DNA of 64,000 nt from Huaxiibacter chinensis (GCF_022171985.1 NZ_JAJVHF010000004.1:62001-126000), one strand, 5' to 3'. Positions 44,902 through 55,283 are shown, counted from the first letter of the stretch. Numbers and translations are program-made. The notes: generated from the letters alone by a model not told the origin.

Positions 44902-45195
44902 TTAGCGTGGCAGCGAGATTTTACGCTCTTTAGATGGGCGATAGAGCACCAGCGTTTTACCGATAACCTGTACATTACAGGCACCGGTTTCACGCACGAT
45001 AGCTTCCACGATCAGGGTTTTAGTGTCTCTGTCTTCAGAGGCGATTTTCACCTTGATTAACTCGTGGTGCTCCAGCGCTTGTTCGATCTCGGCGAGCACC
45101 CCTTCGGTCAAACCATTGTTGCCAAGCATGACTACCGGCTTGAGTGGATGTGCCAGACCTTTAAGGTGCTGTTTTTGTTTAGTACTAAGATTCAT
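44902..45195 (-). CDS. yhbY: Ribosome assembly RNA-binding protein YhbY
   Basis: CRM-domain protein of 97 residues associated with pre-50S particles. It has VVMLGNNGLTEGVLAEIEQAL with the GxxG-type loop and a C-terminal LYRPSKERKISLPR. ATG 45195 matches E. coli. Divergent from rlmE. Confidence 0.96.
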   Translation of the reverse strand: MNLSTKQKQHLKGLAHPLKPVVMLGNNGLTEGVLAEIEQALEHHELIKVKIASEDRDTKTLIVEAIVRETGACNVQVIGKTLVLYRPSKERKISLPR

Positions 45196-45321
45196 CGTAT
45201 ATTTTTGCTTACGTTGGGATTGAAAACGGTTCATTCTACCGCCATCTCCCTAATATCGCCAAATAGCTGCGTAGAAATTTACGTCACAGGCAAGGTACGA
45301 TGAACCAGGACGGAAAGTGAA

Positions 45322-45948
45322 ATGACAGGTAAAAAGCGTTCTGCCAGCTCAAGCCGCTGGCTACAGGAACACTTTAGCGATAAATATGTTCTTCAGGCAC
45401 AGAAAAAGGGGTTGCGTTCCCGTGCCTGGTTTAAACTTGATGAAATACAGCAAAGTGACAAACTCTTTAAACCGGGAATGACTGTTGTCGATCTCGGCGC
45501 TGCACCCGGAGGATGGTCCCAGTACGCGGTAACGCAGATCGGCGGAACGGGGCGAATCATTGCATGCGATCTTTTACCTATGGATCCCATTGTCGGTGTC
45601 GACTTCCTTCAGGGCGATTTTCGTGATGAATTAGTGCTGAAAGCACTGCTTGAACGTGTAGGTGAGAGTAAAGTTCAGGTCGTCATGTCTGATATGGCCC
45701 CAAATATGTGTGGAACACCGGCGGTGGATATCCCCCGCGCCATGTATCTGGTGGAGTTGGCGTTAGAAATGTCTCGTGATGTTCTGGCGCCAGGTGGTAG
45801 TTTTGTAGTGAAAGTGTTCCAGGGCGAAGGTTTCGAGGAGTATCTAAAGGAAATTCGCTCCCTGTTTGCGAAGGTCAAAGTTCGTAAGCCGGACTCTTCT
45901 CGTGCTCGTTCACGTGAAGTGTACATAGTAGCGACCGGGCGAAAGTGA
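45322..45948 (+). CDS. rlmE: 23S rRNA 2'-O-ribose U2552 methyltransferase
   Basis: RrmJ/FtsJ heat-shock methyltransferase, 208 residues. SAM motif [15 protein letters not shown]; catalytic K-D-K-E residues are in [20 protein letters not shown] and the final SREVYIV. Upstream of ftsH in the usual rlmE-ftsH unit. Confidence 0.98.
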   Translation: MTGKKRSASSSRWLQEHFSDKYVLQAQKKGLRSRAWFKLDEIQQSDKLFKPGMTVVDLGAAPGGWSQYAVTQIGGTGRIIACDLLPMDPIVGVDFLQGDFRDELVLKALLERVGESKVQVVMSDMAPNMCGTPAVDIPRAMYLVELALEMSRDVLAPGGSFVVKVFQGEGFEEYLKEIRSLFAKVKVRKPDSSRARSREVYIVATGRK

Positions 45949-46050
45949 TAGCTGGTCGATTTCGAACGAAAGTTTGAATGACGCGAGATATAGAGTATCC
46001 TGACGCTGTTTTTAACACAGTTGTAATATGAGGTTAATCCCTTGAGTGAC

Positions 46051-47985
46051 ATGGCGAAAAACCTAATACTCTGGCTGGTCATTGCCGTTGTGCTGATGTC
46101 AGTTTTCCAGAGCTTTGGGCCCAGCGAGTCGAATGGCCGCAAGGTGGATTATTCTACCTTCTTGCAAGAGGTCAACCAGGACCAGGTTCGCGAAGCGCGT
46201 ATCAACGGACGTGAGATCAACGTTACCAAGAAAGATAGTAACCGTTACACGACTTACATCCCGGTGAACGATCCTAAGCTGCTTGATAACCTTCTGACTA
46301 AAAACGTCAAGGTAGTGGGTGAACCACCAGAAGAGCCGAGCCTGCTGGCTTCTATCTTCATCTCCTGGTTCCCGATGCTGCTTCTTATCGGCGTCTGGAT
46401 CTTCTTTATGCGTCAAATGCAGGGCGGCGGTGGCAAAGGTGCCATGTCGTTCGGTAAGAGCAAGGCGCGTATGCTAACCGAAGACCAGATCAAGACCACC
46501 TTTGCTGACGTTGCAGGTTGTGACGAAGCAAAAGAGGAAGTGGCTGAACTCGTTGAGTACCTGCGTGAACCGAGTCGTTTCCAGAAATTGGGCGGCAAAA
46601 TCCCGAAAGGCGTCCTGATGGTCGGCCCTCCGGGTACCGGTAAAACGTTGCTGGCGAAAGCCATCGCGGGTGAAGCGAAGGTTCCATTCTTTACTATTTC
46701 GGGTTCTGACTTTGTTGAAATGTTCGTAGGTGTTGGTGCATCTCGTGTGCGTGACATGTTCGAACAGGCCAAGAAGGCGGCACCGTGCATTATCTTCATC
46801 GATGAAATCGACGCCGTAGGCCGCCAGCGTGGCGCAGGTCTGGGCGGTGGTCACGATGAACGCGAACAGACGCTGAACCAGATGCTGGTTGAGATGGATG
46901 GTTTCGAAGGCAACGAAGGTATTATCGTTATCGCCGCGACGAACCGTCCTGACGTTCTTGACCCTGCGCTGCTGCGTCCAGGCCGTTTCGACCGTCAGGT
47001 TGTGGTCGGTCTGCCTGATGTACGTGGTCGTGAACAGATTCTGAAAGTCCACATGCGTCGCGTTCCGCTGTCGCCAGATATCGATGCGGCAATCATCGCG
47101 CGTGGTACGCCGGGCTTCTCTGGTGCAGATCTCGCGAACCTGGTGAACGAAGCGGCGCTGTTTGCTGCTCGCGGTAACAAACGCGTCGTGTCGATGGTGG
47201 AATTCGAGAAAGCGAAAGACAAAATCATGATGGGTGCGGAACGTCGCTCCATGGTGATGACGGAAGCGCAGAAAGAGTCCACGGCATACCACGAAGCGGG
47301 TCACGCTATTATCGGTCGTCTGGTACCAGAACACGATCCGGTGCATAAAGTGACGATTATCCCGCGTGGTCGCGCATTGGGTGTGACGTTCTTCCTGCCG
47401 GAAGGCGACGCCATCAGTGCCAGCCGCCAGAAGCTGGAAAGCCAGATTTCGACCCTGTACGGCGGTCGTCTGGCCGAAGAGATTATCTACGGTCAGGAAC
47501 ATGTTTCTACCGGTGCGTCGAACGACATTAAAGTCGCGACAAACCTGGCGCGTAACATGGTGACTCAGTGGGGCTTCTCCGACAAACTCGGTCCGCTGCT
47601 GTATGCAGAAGAAGAGGGTGAAGTGTTCCTGGGCCGCTCGGTGGCTAAAGCGAAACATATGTCTGATGAAACGGCTCGCATCATCGACCAGGAAGTCAAA
47701 GCGCTGATTGAACGTAACTACGGTCGCGCACGTGAAATCCTGAACGAGAATCTCGATATCCTGCACTCCATGAAGGATGCACTGATGAAATACGAGACAA
47801 TTGATGCGCCGCAGATTGATGACCTGATGGCTCGCCGCGAAGTGCGTCCACCTGCTGGCTGGGAAGACCCAGGCGCGTCCAACAATTCTGACAACAATGG
47901 CACCCCGCGTGCGCCGCGTCCGGTCGATGAACCGCGTACGCCGAACCCGGGTAACACCATGTCTGAACAGTTGGGCGACAAGTAA
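46051..47985 (+). CDS. ftsH: ATP-dependent zinc metalloprotease FtsH
   Basis: Membrane AAA+ protease of 644 residues degrading LpxC, sigma-32, SecY and other substrates. Two membrane helices (~5-25, ~96-120), Walker A GPPGTGKT, Walker [16 protein letters not shown] region, zinc site HEAGH. ATG 46051 gives MAKNLILWL; an in-frame TTG at 46042 with a better-spaced upstream TGAGG would add MSD. Followed by a terminator. Confidence 0.98.
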   Translation: MAKNLILWLVIAVVLMSVFQSFGPSESNGRKVDYSTFLQEVNQDQVREARINGREINVTKKDSNRYTTYIPVNDPKLLDNLLTKNVKVVGEPPEEPSLLASIFISWFPMLLLIGVWIFFMRQMQGGGGKGAMSFGKSKARMLTEDQIKTTFADVAGCDEAKEEVAELVEYLREPSRFQKLGGKIPKGVLMVGPPGTGKTLLAKAIAGEAKVPFFTISGSDFVEMFVGVGASRVRDMFEQAKKAAPCIIFIDEIDAVGRQRGAGLGGGHDEREQTLNQMLVEMDGFEGNEGIIVIAATNRPDVLDPALLRPGRFDRQVVVGLPDVRGREQILKVHMRRVPLSPDIDAAIIARGTPGFSGADLANLVNEAALFAARGNKRVVSMVEFEKAKDKIMMGAERRSMVMTEAQKESTAYHEAGHAIIGRLVPEHDPVHKVTIIPRGRALGVTFFLPEGDAISASRQKLESQISTLYGGRLAEEIIYGQEHVSTGASNDIKVATNLARNMVTQWGFSDKLGPLLYAEEEGEVFLGRSVAKAKHMSDETARIIDQEVKALIERNYGRAREILNENLDILHSMKDALMKYETIDAPQIDDLMARREVRPPAGWEDPGASNNSDNNGTPRAPRPVDEPRTPNPGNTMSEQLGDK

Positions 47986-48018
47986 GTCCTCGCTTACCAT
48001 GCCGTTATCTTCATCTAA

Positions 48019-48046
48019 AACCCTGGAGCTTGCTCCGGGGTTTTTC
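48019..48046 (+). terminator. Terminator after ftsH
   Basis: AACCCTGGAGC/GCTCCGGGGTT stem (one wobble) with TTTTTC. Confidence 0.88.
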
Positions 48047-48080
48047 TTATCCGCTTAACCGTAAATACCAGGGATATGCC

Positions 48081-48929
48081 ATGAAACTTTTCGCCCAGGA
48101 CTCCGTTCTCGATCTTGCCCATCCGCACGTGATGGGGATCCTGAACGTCACGCCTGATTCTTTCTCCGATGGCGGTGCGCACAATACGCTGATTGAGGCG
48201 GTCAAACATGCCAATCTGATGATCAATGCCGGTGCGACCATCGTTGATATCGGTGGTGAGTCCACGCGTCCTGGCGCGGCGGACGTCAGCGTGGACGAAG
48301 AGCTGGCGCGCGTCATTCCGGTGGTTGAAGCCATCGCCCAGCGTTTTGAAGTCTGGATCTCTGTGGATACCTCGAAACCTGAAGTGATCCGTGAATCCGC
48401 GCGAGTGGGCGCTCACATCATTAATGATATTCGCTCTCTGAGCGAGCCCGGCGCGCTGGAAGCCGCGGCAGAAACGGGATTACCCGTTTGCCTGATGCAC
48501 ATGCAGGGTCAGCCAAAAACCATGCAGGCAGCACCGTCTTATGACGACGTGTTTACCGAGGTGAATCGCTACTTTATTGAGCAGATCGCACGCTGTGAAC
48601 GTGCAGGCATCGCAAAAGAGAAATTGCTGCTCGACCCCGGGTTCGGATTCGGTAAAAATCTGTCTCATAACTATGAGCTGCTTGCTCGTTTATCGGAATT
48701 CCACCATTTCGATCTGCCTCTGCTGGTGGGCATGTCGCGGAAATCGATGATTGGGCAGCTGTTGAATATCGGCCCGGGCGAACGCCTGAGTGGAAGTCTT
48801 GCCTGCGCCGTGATTGCGGCGATGCAGGGCGCGCACATTATTCGCGTTCATGACGTGAAAGAGACAGTAGAAGCTATGCGTGTGGTTGAAGCCACATTGT
48901 CAGCGAAGGAAAACAAACGCTATGAGTAA
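48081..48929 (+). CDS. folP: Dihydropteroate synthase
   Basis: Folate pathway enzyme of 282 residues, the sulfonamide target. Motifs [33 protein letters not shown] and [15 protein letters not shown] 48081 is the E. coli start; no resistance-type insertion seen around the substrate loop. It overlaps glmM by 8 bp. Confidence 0.98.
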   Translation: MKLFAQDSVLDLAHPHVMGILNVTPDSFSDGGAHNTLIEAVKHANLMINAGATIVDIGGESTRPGAADVSVDEELARVIPVVEAIAQRFEVWISVDTSKPEVIRESARVGAHIINDIRSLSEPGALEAAAETGLPVCLMHMQGQPKTMQAAPSYDDVFTEVNRYFIEQIARCERAGIAKEKLLLDPGFGFGKNLSHNYELLARLSEFHHFDLPLLVGMSRKSMIGQLLNIGPGERLSGSLACAVIAAMQGAHIIRVHDVKETVEAMRVVEATLSAKENKRYE

Positions 48930-50259
48930 TCGTAAATTTTTTGGCACCGATGGCATTCGTGGACGCGTAGGCGATGCCCCTATCACTCCTGAATTTGTGC
49001 TTAAGCTTGGCTGGGCGGCGGGTAAAGTGCTGGCGCGACATGGCTCACGTAAAATCATTATTGGGAAAGACACCCGTATTTCAGGCTATATGCTGGAGTC
49101 CGCACTCGAAGCCGGGCTGGCGGCCGCAGGCCTTTCCGCCTCGTTTACCGGGCCTATGCCGACGCCTGCTGTGGCTTATCTTACCCGCACCTTCCGCGCT
49201 GAAGCGGGCATTGTTATTTCTGCCTCGCATAATCCGTTTTATGATAACGGTATTAAATTCTTCTCCATCGAAGGCACCAAATTGCCGGATGAAGTGGAAG
49301 AGGCCATTGAAGCCGAAATGGAAAAAGAGCTGACCTGCGTCGATTCCGCTGAGCTGGGTAAAGCCAGCCGGATCGTCGATGCCGCCGGGCGCTACATTGA
49401 ATTCTGCAAAGGCACATTCCCGAACGAGCTGAGCCTGAGTCACCTGAAAATCGTCGTGGACTGCGCAAACGGCGCAACTTACCACATCGCACCAAATGTG
49501 TTTCGTGAGCTGGGGGCGAAGGTTATTACCATCGGCTGCGAGCCTGACGGTCTGAACATCAACGAAGAAGTGGGCGCGACCGATGTCCGTGCGCTGCAGG
49601 CCCGGGTACTGGCCGAGAAAGCCGATCTTGGGATCGCGCTGGACGGGGACGGCGATCGCGTGATCATGGTCGATCATGAAGGTCAGAAGGTCGATGGCGA
49701 TCAGATCCTCTATATCATTGCCCGCGAAGGCCTGCGTCAGGGTCAACTCCGTGGCGGTGCGGTAGGTACGCTGATGAGTAACATGGGTCTGGAGCTGGCG
49801 CTGAAGCAGCTGGGCATTCCGTTTGTGCGTGCCAAAGTGGGCGACCGCTACGTGCTGGAAAAACTGCAGGAGAAAGGCTGGCGCATTGGGGCCGAAAACT
49901 CCGGCCACGTTATCCTGCTGGACAAAACCACCACGGGTGACGGCATTGTCGCGGGTCTTCAGGTGGTGGCAGCGGTAGTACGCAACCACATGAGCCTGCA
50001 CGATCTCTGCAGCGGCATGAAAATGTTCCCGCAAGTTTTGGTTAACGTACGCTTTGCTGCCGGTAACGGTGACCCGCTTGAGAACGACAACGTCAAAGCG
50101 GTAATGGCTGACGTTGAAGCCGCGCTGGGTTCTCGTGGCCGCGTACTGTTGCGTAAATCCGGTACCGAGCCACTGATTCGCGTGATGGTCGAAGGCGAAG
50201 ATGAAACGCAGGTCACTGAATTTGCACACCGCATCGCCGATGCGGTAAAAGCCTGCTAA
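48922..50259 (+). CDS. glmM: Phosphoglucosamine mutase
   Basis: 445 residues, converting GlcN-6-P to GlcN-1-P for UDP-GlcNAc. Phosphoserine loop [13 protein letters not shown] (Ser ~102), metal loop [12 protein letters not shown], substrate loop [17 protein letters not shown]. Start is inside folP. In E. coli the next gene is secG; here the pilus locus intervenes. Confidence 0.98.
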   Translation: MSNRKFFGTDGIRGRVGDAPITPEFVLKLGWAAGKVLARHGSRKIIIGKDTRISGYMLESALEAGLAAAGLSASFTGPMPTPAVAYLTRTFRAEAGIVISASHNPFYDNGIKFFSIEGTKLPDEVEEAIEAEMEKELTCVDSAELGKASRIVDAAGRYIEFCKGTFPNELSLSHLKIVVDCANGATYHIAPNVFRELGAKVITIGCEPDGLNINEEVGATDVRALQARVLAEKADLGIALDGDGDRVIMVDHEGQKVDGDQILYIIAREGLRQGQLRGGAVGTLMSNMGLELALKQLGIPFVRAKVGDRYVLEKLQEKGWRIGAENSGHVILLDKTTTGDGIVAGLQVVAAVVRNHMSLHDLCSGMKMFPQVLVNVRFAAGNGDPLENDNVKAVMADVEAALGSRGRVLLRKSGTEPLIRVMVEGEDETQVTEFAHRIADAVKAC

Positions 50260-50272
50260 TGAAATGATCATT

Positions 50273-50303
50273 TAAAAGGCCGCTCCTGTAGCGGCCTTTT
50301 CTT
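50273..50303 (+). terminator. Terminator after glmM
   Basis: AAAAGGCCGCT/AGCGGCCTTTT with 5-nt loop and TTTTCTTT. Confidence 0.9.
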
Positions 50304-50458
50304 TACATAACGTGTGTAATAATATATAAAATTGTAATTAACTTCTACGCGATTAAATTAATCTTAAATGATAATTAATTTATTCTGAATTCGTCGGTGA
50401 AATGTTTATTAGATAAATTAAATACTTAGCCTCTTCCCTAAATATAATCCTATAAGCG

Positions 50459-50492
50459 GTGACGATCTCTATTTAAATGGGATTGTCGTCAC
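50459..50492. promoter_or_regulatory. Inverted-repeat operator candidate
   Basis: GTGACGA at 50459-50465 and TCGTCAC at 50486-50492, arms 27 bp apart centre to centre, immediately before the -10 box and covering the -35 zone. The spacing puts both half-sites on nearly the same DNA face for 2.5 turns, so a dimer with looped or extended contacts is possible. Confidence 0.45.
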
Positions 50493-50498
50493 TATAAT
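50493..50498 (+). promoter_or_regulatory. -10 box of the major pilin promoter
   Basis: Perfect TATAAT with no matching consensus -35 at 16-18 bp (the best is an AT-only hexamer), suggesting an activator-dependent promoter starting near 50505. Confidence 0.55.
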
Positions 50499-50555
50499 GC
50501 GCCTATTCCCGAGAGGGTTCTTGGGAAGCAAAAATTAATATTTAAGGAAAACAGA

Positions 50556-51266
50556 ATGAATAGTTTGGTTTGGAACTTCAAAGGGAAATTGAACCGCAAG
50601 GCAGCGAAACTGCAGGAAATGCGTAAGCAGCGCGGTGTGACCTTACTGGAAATCATTATTGTATTAGGTATTATCGGCGTTATCGCTGCAGGTGTGGTTA
50701 TCCTTGCTCAGCGTGCATTCACCGCGCAGGATCTGTCTGACATTCAAAACAACGCCAACAGCATCCGTACTTCAATGGCTGAAGCCTTTAAAGACGAAGG
50801 CAGCTATCCAGCAGATAAAGCGGGTGTTGCGGGTCTGACTAAATCAACTATTGCTGATTCTGACTTAGACACGCCAATTGTTACTCTGGTTAAACTGGGC
50901 AAAATCTCCCCGGACGAATCCTTCAACGGCATTTCTAACGATGCATTCCAGATGACAAGCGCCTCTCTGGATAGCAATAGTTCACAGAAAAAAGTCTTTG
51001 TGCTTCTGGTTAACGGTCTGGAAACAGAAGAGTGCCGCAACCTGATCTCTCAAATGGGTAACCAGTGGGATTATGTGGAAGCTGTGACTGGCGTACCAGC
51101 AGGTTCTACAACGCCTCTGACAATTTCTAACGATCTGAGTGTTGTTACCTCCACCACTGTCCTTAAGTCTCTGACGTCTGGCGAAATCAAAGCTACTGCG
51201 ATTGTTAATGACGACGTATGTAGTGATGAAGGTGCTAGCAACGGCGTGATCTTCGGCAGCAAATAA
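50556..51266 (+). CDS. Type IVb major prepilin
   Basis: Prepilin of 236 residues with a long 27-residue basic leader ending KQRG; cleavage before VTLLEIIIVLGIIGVIAAG gives a mature pilin of ~209 residues with Glu at +5. Long leader, non-Phe first residue and large size define the IVb class (TcpA, CofA, BfpA, PilS). Two C-terminal cysteines (in TEECRNLI and DDVCSDEG) would form the D-region disulfide. The globular part is rich in Ser/Thr. First gene of the locus, followed by a hairpin terminator that should raise pilin over machinery expression. Confidence 0.93.
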   Translation: MNSLVWNFKGKLNRKAAKLQEMRKQRGVTLLEIIIVLGIIGVIAAGVVILAQRAFTAQDLSDIQNNANSIRTSMAEAFKDEGSYPADKAGVAGLTKSTIADSDLDTPIVTLVKLGKISPDESFNGISNDAFQMTSASLDSNSSQKKVFVLLVNGLETEECRNLISQMGNQWDYVEAVTGVPAGSTTPLTISNDLSVVTSTTVLKSLTSGEIKATAIVNDDVCSDEGASNGVIFGSK

Positions 51267-51285
51267 TCATTATTAAAGTATCCAG

Positions 51286-51315
51286 AGCACCTGCCATCTG
51301 GCAGGTGCTTTTTTG
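51286..51315 (+). terminator. Attenuator-like terminator between major pilin and downstream genes
   Basis: AGCACCTGCCA / GGCAGGTGCT stem, 3-nt loop, TTTTTT run, only 20 bp after the pilin stop and directly before the minor pilin start; no obvious new promoter fits in between. Confidence 0.88.
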
Positions 51316-51339
51316 ATGGTGAAACAGGGTAATAAGCGT

Positions 51340-53325
51340 ATGCGCAACAGAAAGGATTCGGGGTTTAGCTTACTGGAAGTCATTATCGTGCTGGCGATAG
51401 CCGGTGGCATAATGGTGATGTATACCCAATATGCGCGTAAAAAAGCAGAAAGTATTGCTCAGCAAAATGTATCGGATGCTATTGTTGCTGAAATGAAAGG
51501 GGTGCTTAATTTCGTGGATGATGACGAAATTGCCCTTTACAACGAGCCAGACGAAATTCCAAACCCGCTGTATGAAGATAATGTAGATGATCCAAAGCCA
51601 ACATCAGATTACCGGGTTCGTATTACAAATGAATTAGACGATGTCGACACGGGAAGTGAAGATTTCTATTATCTGTGGGGCGATTATAATAATAGTAAAA
51701 ATCAGAAGCGTTATCTCTTCCTCAGCAAAAAATGTGATGTTACGCTGAAATCTGATTATGAATTCGAAAAAGAGTATCTGCCTTGCTTTATGCGTAATAC
51801 GGCCAAGAATTCGATGCCGAGTATCGAACGTATTGGCTTCGCGGGTACGAAAGAGACTAAGAGCGATCGCGCTAACGATATCAACCGCATTGATGTCATC
51901 GTCAGATTTAAAAAAGAGCAAAAAAATGGCGATTACTTCTTTGCGGATTATTATCCTCATTTTTCCGAGTCGCTGTCAAAAGCAGGCATTACGATAAGCC
52001 ATGCCATGCTGGTGCATCGTAATTCGACCAATGCGCACTGGATGGTAGTTAAGCAGAAGAAAGACGGAAAAACGCCAATAGAATTCGGCGCTATCGCCAA
52101 TAACCTGGATGCATTAAATCAGTACACCACGGGTGAATTTGGCATTCGTTTTACGATTGATACCAATGATAACTCCAGCAACAGCGGTGCGGGCGGCGGC
52201 AAGGTCTGCTGGACGCAGGGCGAAAGCGGCGTGAAGCTGTGCTATGACGACAATAAGGGCACCGGCACGCATGGCGAGCAGGGCGTACTGGCACTGGAAA
52301 TGACCGATCCGTCTAAGGATAACGGCGTCATGCCTGGAACCCTTAAAGCCAACGTGGTGATGGAAAACACCGCGAACCGCGTCTTTATCTTTAAGCGCGA
52401 AAGGGGAGAAATCGTCTTTGACGACGACGGGAAGCCGCAACCTTATCTTTATAACGATCCCGAAACCATGCACGATCCCGACGCTTCGTGGGGCGATCCC
52501 TTCCCCGGTGAAATTACGATGAATGACTCGACGTCGGATTTCGTCTATTCCGACGGTAGACATTACAGCAGTCATACCTGGGACGCATTTGAACTCACCA
52601 CGCCACCCACGGTGTCCTACAGTGGTCCTGGCATTGAAGGCGGGGAGAAGCAAGGCATCAATATTGACAATCGCGGGGTGGATGAACACGGGACGCCGCT
52701 ACCCGATTTACCCGCCTATCAGCCCTATAACGATGCCGCTGATTATAGCCATCCGGAGGCGCAGGTGCCGTATGACAGGAACATAGGGGGATATCGTTTA
52801 CCTGTACAGACCTGCCCGCAGTTTGAACAGGATATTATTTTGCGTGATGCAAAAGGTCAGCCGCTGATGGATGACGCAGGAGCGGTGCGAAAATATCGCT
52901 ATGTCCGCAAATTGTATCCGCATATGGCGGCGGCTCTCTCTTCGATTTCCGCTTTTCAGGAGACAGGCGCGGGCCAGAGTAGTGCTGCGAATTATGACTA
53001 TGCAAGTGAAGCGCGCGCCCGTCTGAACTCAGCGGCAAAAAATAAATTAGGCCAGTTAGGCGGTATATCCGTGCAGGTAGAGTTTGCGCTTCAGAATGGT
53101 CAGGTTTACAGCAGGGGTTATGAAAATAATGCGGGTCATTACGTTCATGAAAAAACCAAATACGTCTGGGTGGTGAGCTCAACCATGGGCATGTTTGACG
53201 GGGATACCGGCGAAGGCCGCAATGTGCTGAACCCGAGCGTGTCGTATGTCTTTACCACCTGGTGCAGCACCATTCCCCAGGATGGAACCCCGGCAGATGT
53301 TTTAGACACACAGCAATATCAATAA
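51340..53325 (+). CDS. Very large type IVb minor prepilin (TcpB/CofB position)
   Basis: 661 residues with a short leader MRNRKDSG and cleavage before FSLLEVIIVLAIAGGIMVM, Glu at +5. The remaining ~600 residues are far longer than a pilin domain: a first part up to about 290, a Gly/Asn-rich linker (NSSNSGAGGGKVCW), and a Pro/Asp/Tyr-rich middle and C-terminal region with few cysteines. By position it corresponds to TcpB/CofB, the initiator tip pilin. I chose ATG 51340, 9 nt after CAGGG; ATG 51316 lies in the terminator T run and has no SD. Confidence 0.85.
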   Translation: MRNRKDSGFSLLEVIIVLAIAGGIMVMYTQYARKKAESIAQQNVSDAIVAEMKGVLNFVDDDEIALYNEPDEIPNPLYEDNVDDPKPTSDYRVRITNELDDVDTGSEDFYYLWGDYNNSKNQKRYLFLSKKCDVTLKSDYEFEKEYLPCFMRNTAKNSMPSIERIGFAGTKETKSDRANDINRIDVIVRFKKEQKNGDYFFADYYPHFSESLSKAGITISHAMLVHRNSTNAHWMVVKQKKDGKTPIEFGAIANNLDALNQYTTGEFGIRFTIDTNDNSSNSGAGGGKVCWTQGESGVKLCYDDNKGTGTHGEQGVLALEMTDPSKDNGVMPGTLKANVVMENTANRVFIFKRERGEIVFDDDGKPQPYLYNDPETMHDPDASWGDPFPGEITMNDSTSDFVYSDGRHYSSHTWDAFELTTPPTVSYSGPGIEGGEKQGINIDNRGVDEHGTPLPDLPAYQPYNDAADYSHPEAQVPYDRNIGGYRLPVQTCPQFEQDIILRDAKGQPLMDDAGAVRKYRYVRKLYPHMAAALSSISAFQETGAGQSSAANYDYASEARARLNSAAKNKLGQLGGISVQVEFALQNGQVYSRGYENNAGHYVHEKTKYVWVVSSTMGMFDGDTGEGRNVLNPSVSYVFTTWCSTIPQDGTPADVLDTQQYQ

Positions 53326-53347
53326 GTTAATTCAGGTAAAGGAATGT

Positions 53348-53809
53348 ATGAAGAAATTTAATCTCAGGAAAGCCCTCCCGGTGGGGGCGGCAGCGGCCTT
53401 GTTGCTTAGCATCGGTGCGGCTCAGGCATCCGTGAATACCAGCAACGATGCGGCAATGATCCAGGGGAACACCTCCTCGGCCCCGGTTCCTATGGCGCCA
53501 ACGGCGGTGAATCCCTTCGCTGCCGACACGCAAGCCCCAGGCACGGCAGCCAGCCGTTCCGTTCCGTCACTGGTCATTCATGAAAATGAACTACTCAGCC
53601 AGGGCATTAAAATGTGGGTGGCGGGCAACGGCTATAAGCTCTTCTGGAACAGTAAAAAAGATTACCTTATTTACAACACCATTACGCTTTCAGGGAAAAC
53701 GGATGATGAGGTTTTGCAGTCATTAGGTGACCTCTTTTTCTCTGAGAATTATGGGTTAGTGGTTAAAAAATACGAAAAGAACCGTGTCATCGTAATTGAT
53801 GAAATGTAA
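53348..53809 (+). CDS. TcpQ/PilL-C-like periplasmic protein
   Basis: 153 residues. Signal peptide of ~27 residues (LLLSIGAAQA), Pro/Ala-rich linker, then the toxin-coregulated-pilus Q C-terminal domain from about residue 75: LLSQGIKMWVAGNGYKLFW, later SLGDLFFSENYGLVVKKY. In TCP the equivalent partners the secretin and is needed for its outer-membrane stability. Directly before the secretin gene, as in tcpQ-tcpC and bfpG-bfpB. Confidence 0.85.
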   Translation: MKKFNLRKALPVGAAAALLLSIGAAQASVNTSNDAAMIQGNTSSAPVPMAPTAVNPFAADTQAPGTAASRSVPSLVIHENELLSQGIKMWVAGNGYKLFWNSKKDYLIYNTITLSGKTDDEVLQSLGDLFFSENYGLVVKKYEKNRVIVIDEM

Positions 53810-53822
53810 TTGGATGAAATGA

Positions 53823-55283
53823 ATGAAACTCAAGACAGGTATGTTATTGCTGGCGTTTTTAGTGCAGGGATGCGTGAGTAATTTCGAAAAGAAATATGAT
53901 ATTGATAAAGCGGTGCAGGCGCATACCAACGATGCCACCTCCGTGGATTCATCCAAAACACAACCCTATATAAAATATAACACCGCGTTCCTGGGCCAAA
54001 AGGTTCAGTACAGCGTTGAACAACAAATGCTGATGGGTAAGCGCGTTAAAATTTCGTCGTATGAGCCTGCGTCGCTCTCCACTATTCTGGATGCCGTCTC
54101 CACGCAAACGGGAATTAGCTTCCGTATCAATTCATCGGCTATGGGCGGTAAAGGCGGCAATACGGATGATGCATCCTGGGACACGCCGCGCTCCGTACAG
54201 TTTGATGGAACGTTCGAAGAGTTTATGAGCTATATCAACTCTCTGTATGATGTGAATACCAGCCTGGATGAACACAATATTCTCAAAGTGAACGTCTTTG
54301 AGACCTACGCGATCCGTCTGGATTTCTATGGTGAAAATAATACCACTGAAACCACGCTGGACCTGTCGGGTAACCAGGCAACCTCAAGCGGTGGCCTGAA
54401 AGGCAAATCAGAAACCAAATTCGAATCCTCCTTCTGGGATGACGTGGAGGACATGGCGAAAAACTATGTCGCCTCGGGTAACTATAATTTGTTTAAAGAC
54501 TCGTCCATTTTGATGGTCAATTCACGCCCATCTGAATACGAAGCCCTAAGTAAAGCGCTGGACAAATATAAAGCAGATAACAGTCGTCAGTTTATTATTA
54601 CCTACCGTATCTATATCGTTGATAAAGCGAAAGAGAAAAGTTTGGGCGGTGGTTTAGATTTCAAATATGGCGATGCGCATAACACTATTAACATTACTAG
54701 CAGCCTGTTCGACAATCTGGCGGGTGGCATCTCTGCGGGCTGGAAAAATAGCCACGTTGACATTAGCGCTGGTCTGGATGCGTTATACAAATTAACGGGC
54801 AGTGAATCGCTGCAAAGCGGATCCTTCATCACCCGCAACAATATGCCTGTGCCGGTGAACATGACCCAGTCACAGTACTATGTGTCCAGCAGAACACGCA
54901 CCACGGATGATAATGGTGAGGTAAACGTAGACGTTGAAACATCGGAAATCGTCACCGGGACCAGTTTTATCATCACGCCTCGCGTGCTGTCCGATGGACG
55001 CATCGAAGTGGTCAGCGGCTTTACTAAGCGCTTCCTCAATTCGATCAACGAATACGATGATGTCCAGCTGCCAAACGTAAGCACCACCGAATCCTTTAAC
55101 TCCTCCATTATCAAACCCGGGGATTTACTGGTCGTCGGTAAATATGAAGTTAAAAGTACCAAAGACGGTCTGCAGTATCAGGTCCTGGGCGCAGAGGATC
55201 AGAGCAACGATGGTGTTGCAACGGTGCTGATGGTGGTCGGGGTTGACTATTATCGTCAGCCCATCACCTCTCGTGATGACTGA
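53823..55283 (+). CDS. Type IVb pilus outer-membrane secretin lipoprotein (PilN/TcpC/BfpB class)
   Basis: 486 residues. Lipobox LVQGC makes Cys17 the acylated N-terminus. N-domains are followed by the secretin region from about residue 260, with VTGTSFIITPRVLSDGRIEV and, near the C-terminus, QLPNVSTTESFNSSIIKPGD and LLVVGKY typical of secretin barrels. It would form the pilus exit channel. Smaller than IncI PilN (~560) but like TcpC (~490). Confidence 0.9.
   Translation: MKLKTGMLLLAFLVQGCVSNFEKKYDIDKAVQAHTNDATSVDSSKTQPYIKYNTAFLGQKVQYSVEQQMLMGKRVKISSYEPASLSTILDAVSTQTGISFRINSSAMGGKGGNTDDASWDTPRSVQFDGTFEEFMSYINSLYDVNTSLDEHNILKVNVFETYAIRLDFYGENNTTETTLDLSGNQATSSGGLKGKSETKFESSFWDDVEDMAKNYVASGNYNLFKDSSILMVNSRPSEYEALSKALDKYKADNSRQFIITYRIYIVDKAKEKSLGGGLDFKYGDAHNTINITSSLFDNLAGGISAGWKNSHVDISAGLDALYKLTGSESLQSGSFITRNNMPVPVNMTQSQYYVSSRTRTTDDNGEVNVDVETSEIVTGTSFIITPRVLSDGRIEVVSGFTKRFLNSINEYDDVQLPNVSTTESFNSSIIKPGDLLVVGKYEVKSTKDGLQYQVLGAEDQSNDGVATVLMVVGVDYYRQPITSRDD

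Larger units (their letters stand above)
50304..50555 (+). promoter_or_regulatory. AT-rich control region of the pilus locus
   Basis: About 250 bp, strikingly AT-rich between 50310 and 50460, a composition favouring H-NS binding and AT-hook-like activators. No open frame of note. It ends with a perfect -10 box and an inverted repeat (separate entries) and the pilin SD AAGGAAAAC. Confidence 0.6.

Noticed and set aside
46474..48000. 508-codon open frame on the - strand
   Set aside because: Antisense to ftsH, which is intact and near identical to E. coli.
49081..50271. 396-codon open frame on the - strand
   Set aside because: Antisense shadow of glmM, with no recognisable motifs.
51316..51339. 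Earlier ATG for the minor pilin
   Set aside because: It sits directly after the terminator T run without a Shine-Dalgarno; ATG 51340 has CAGGG at good spacing and gives a compact prepilin leader.
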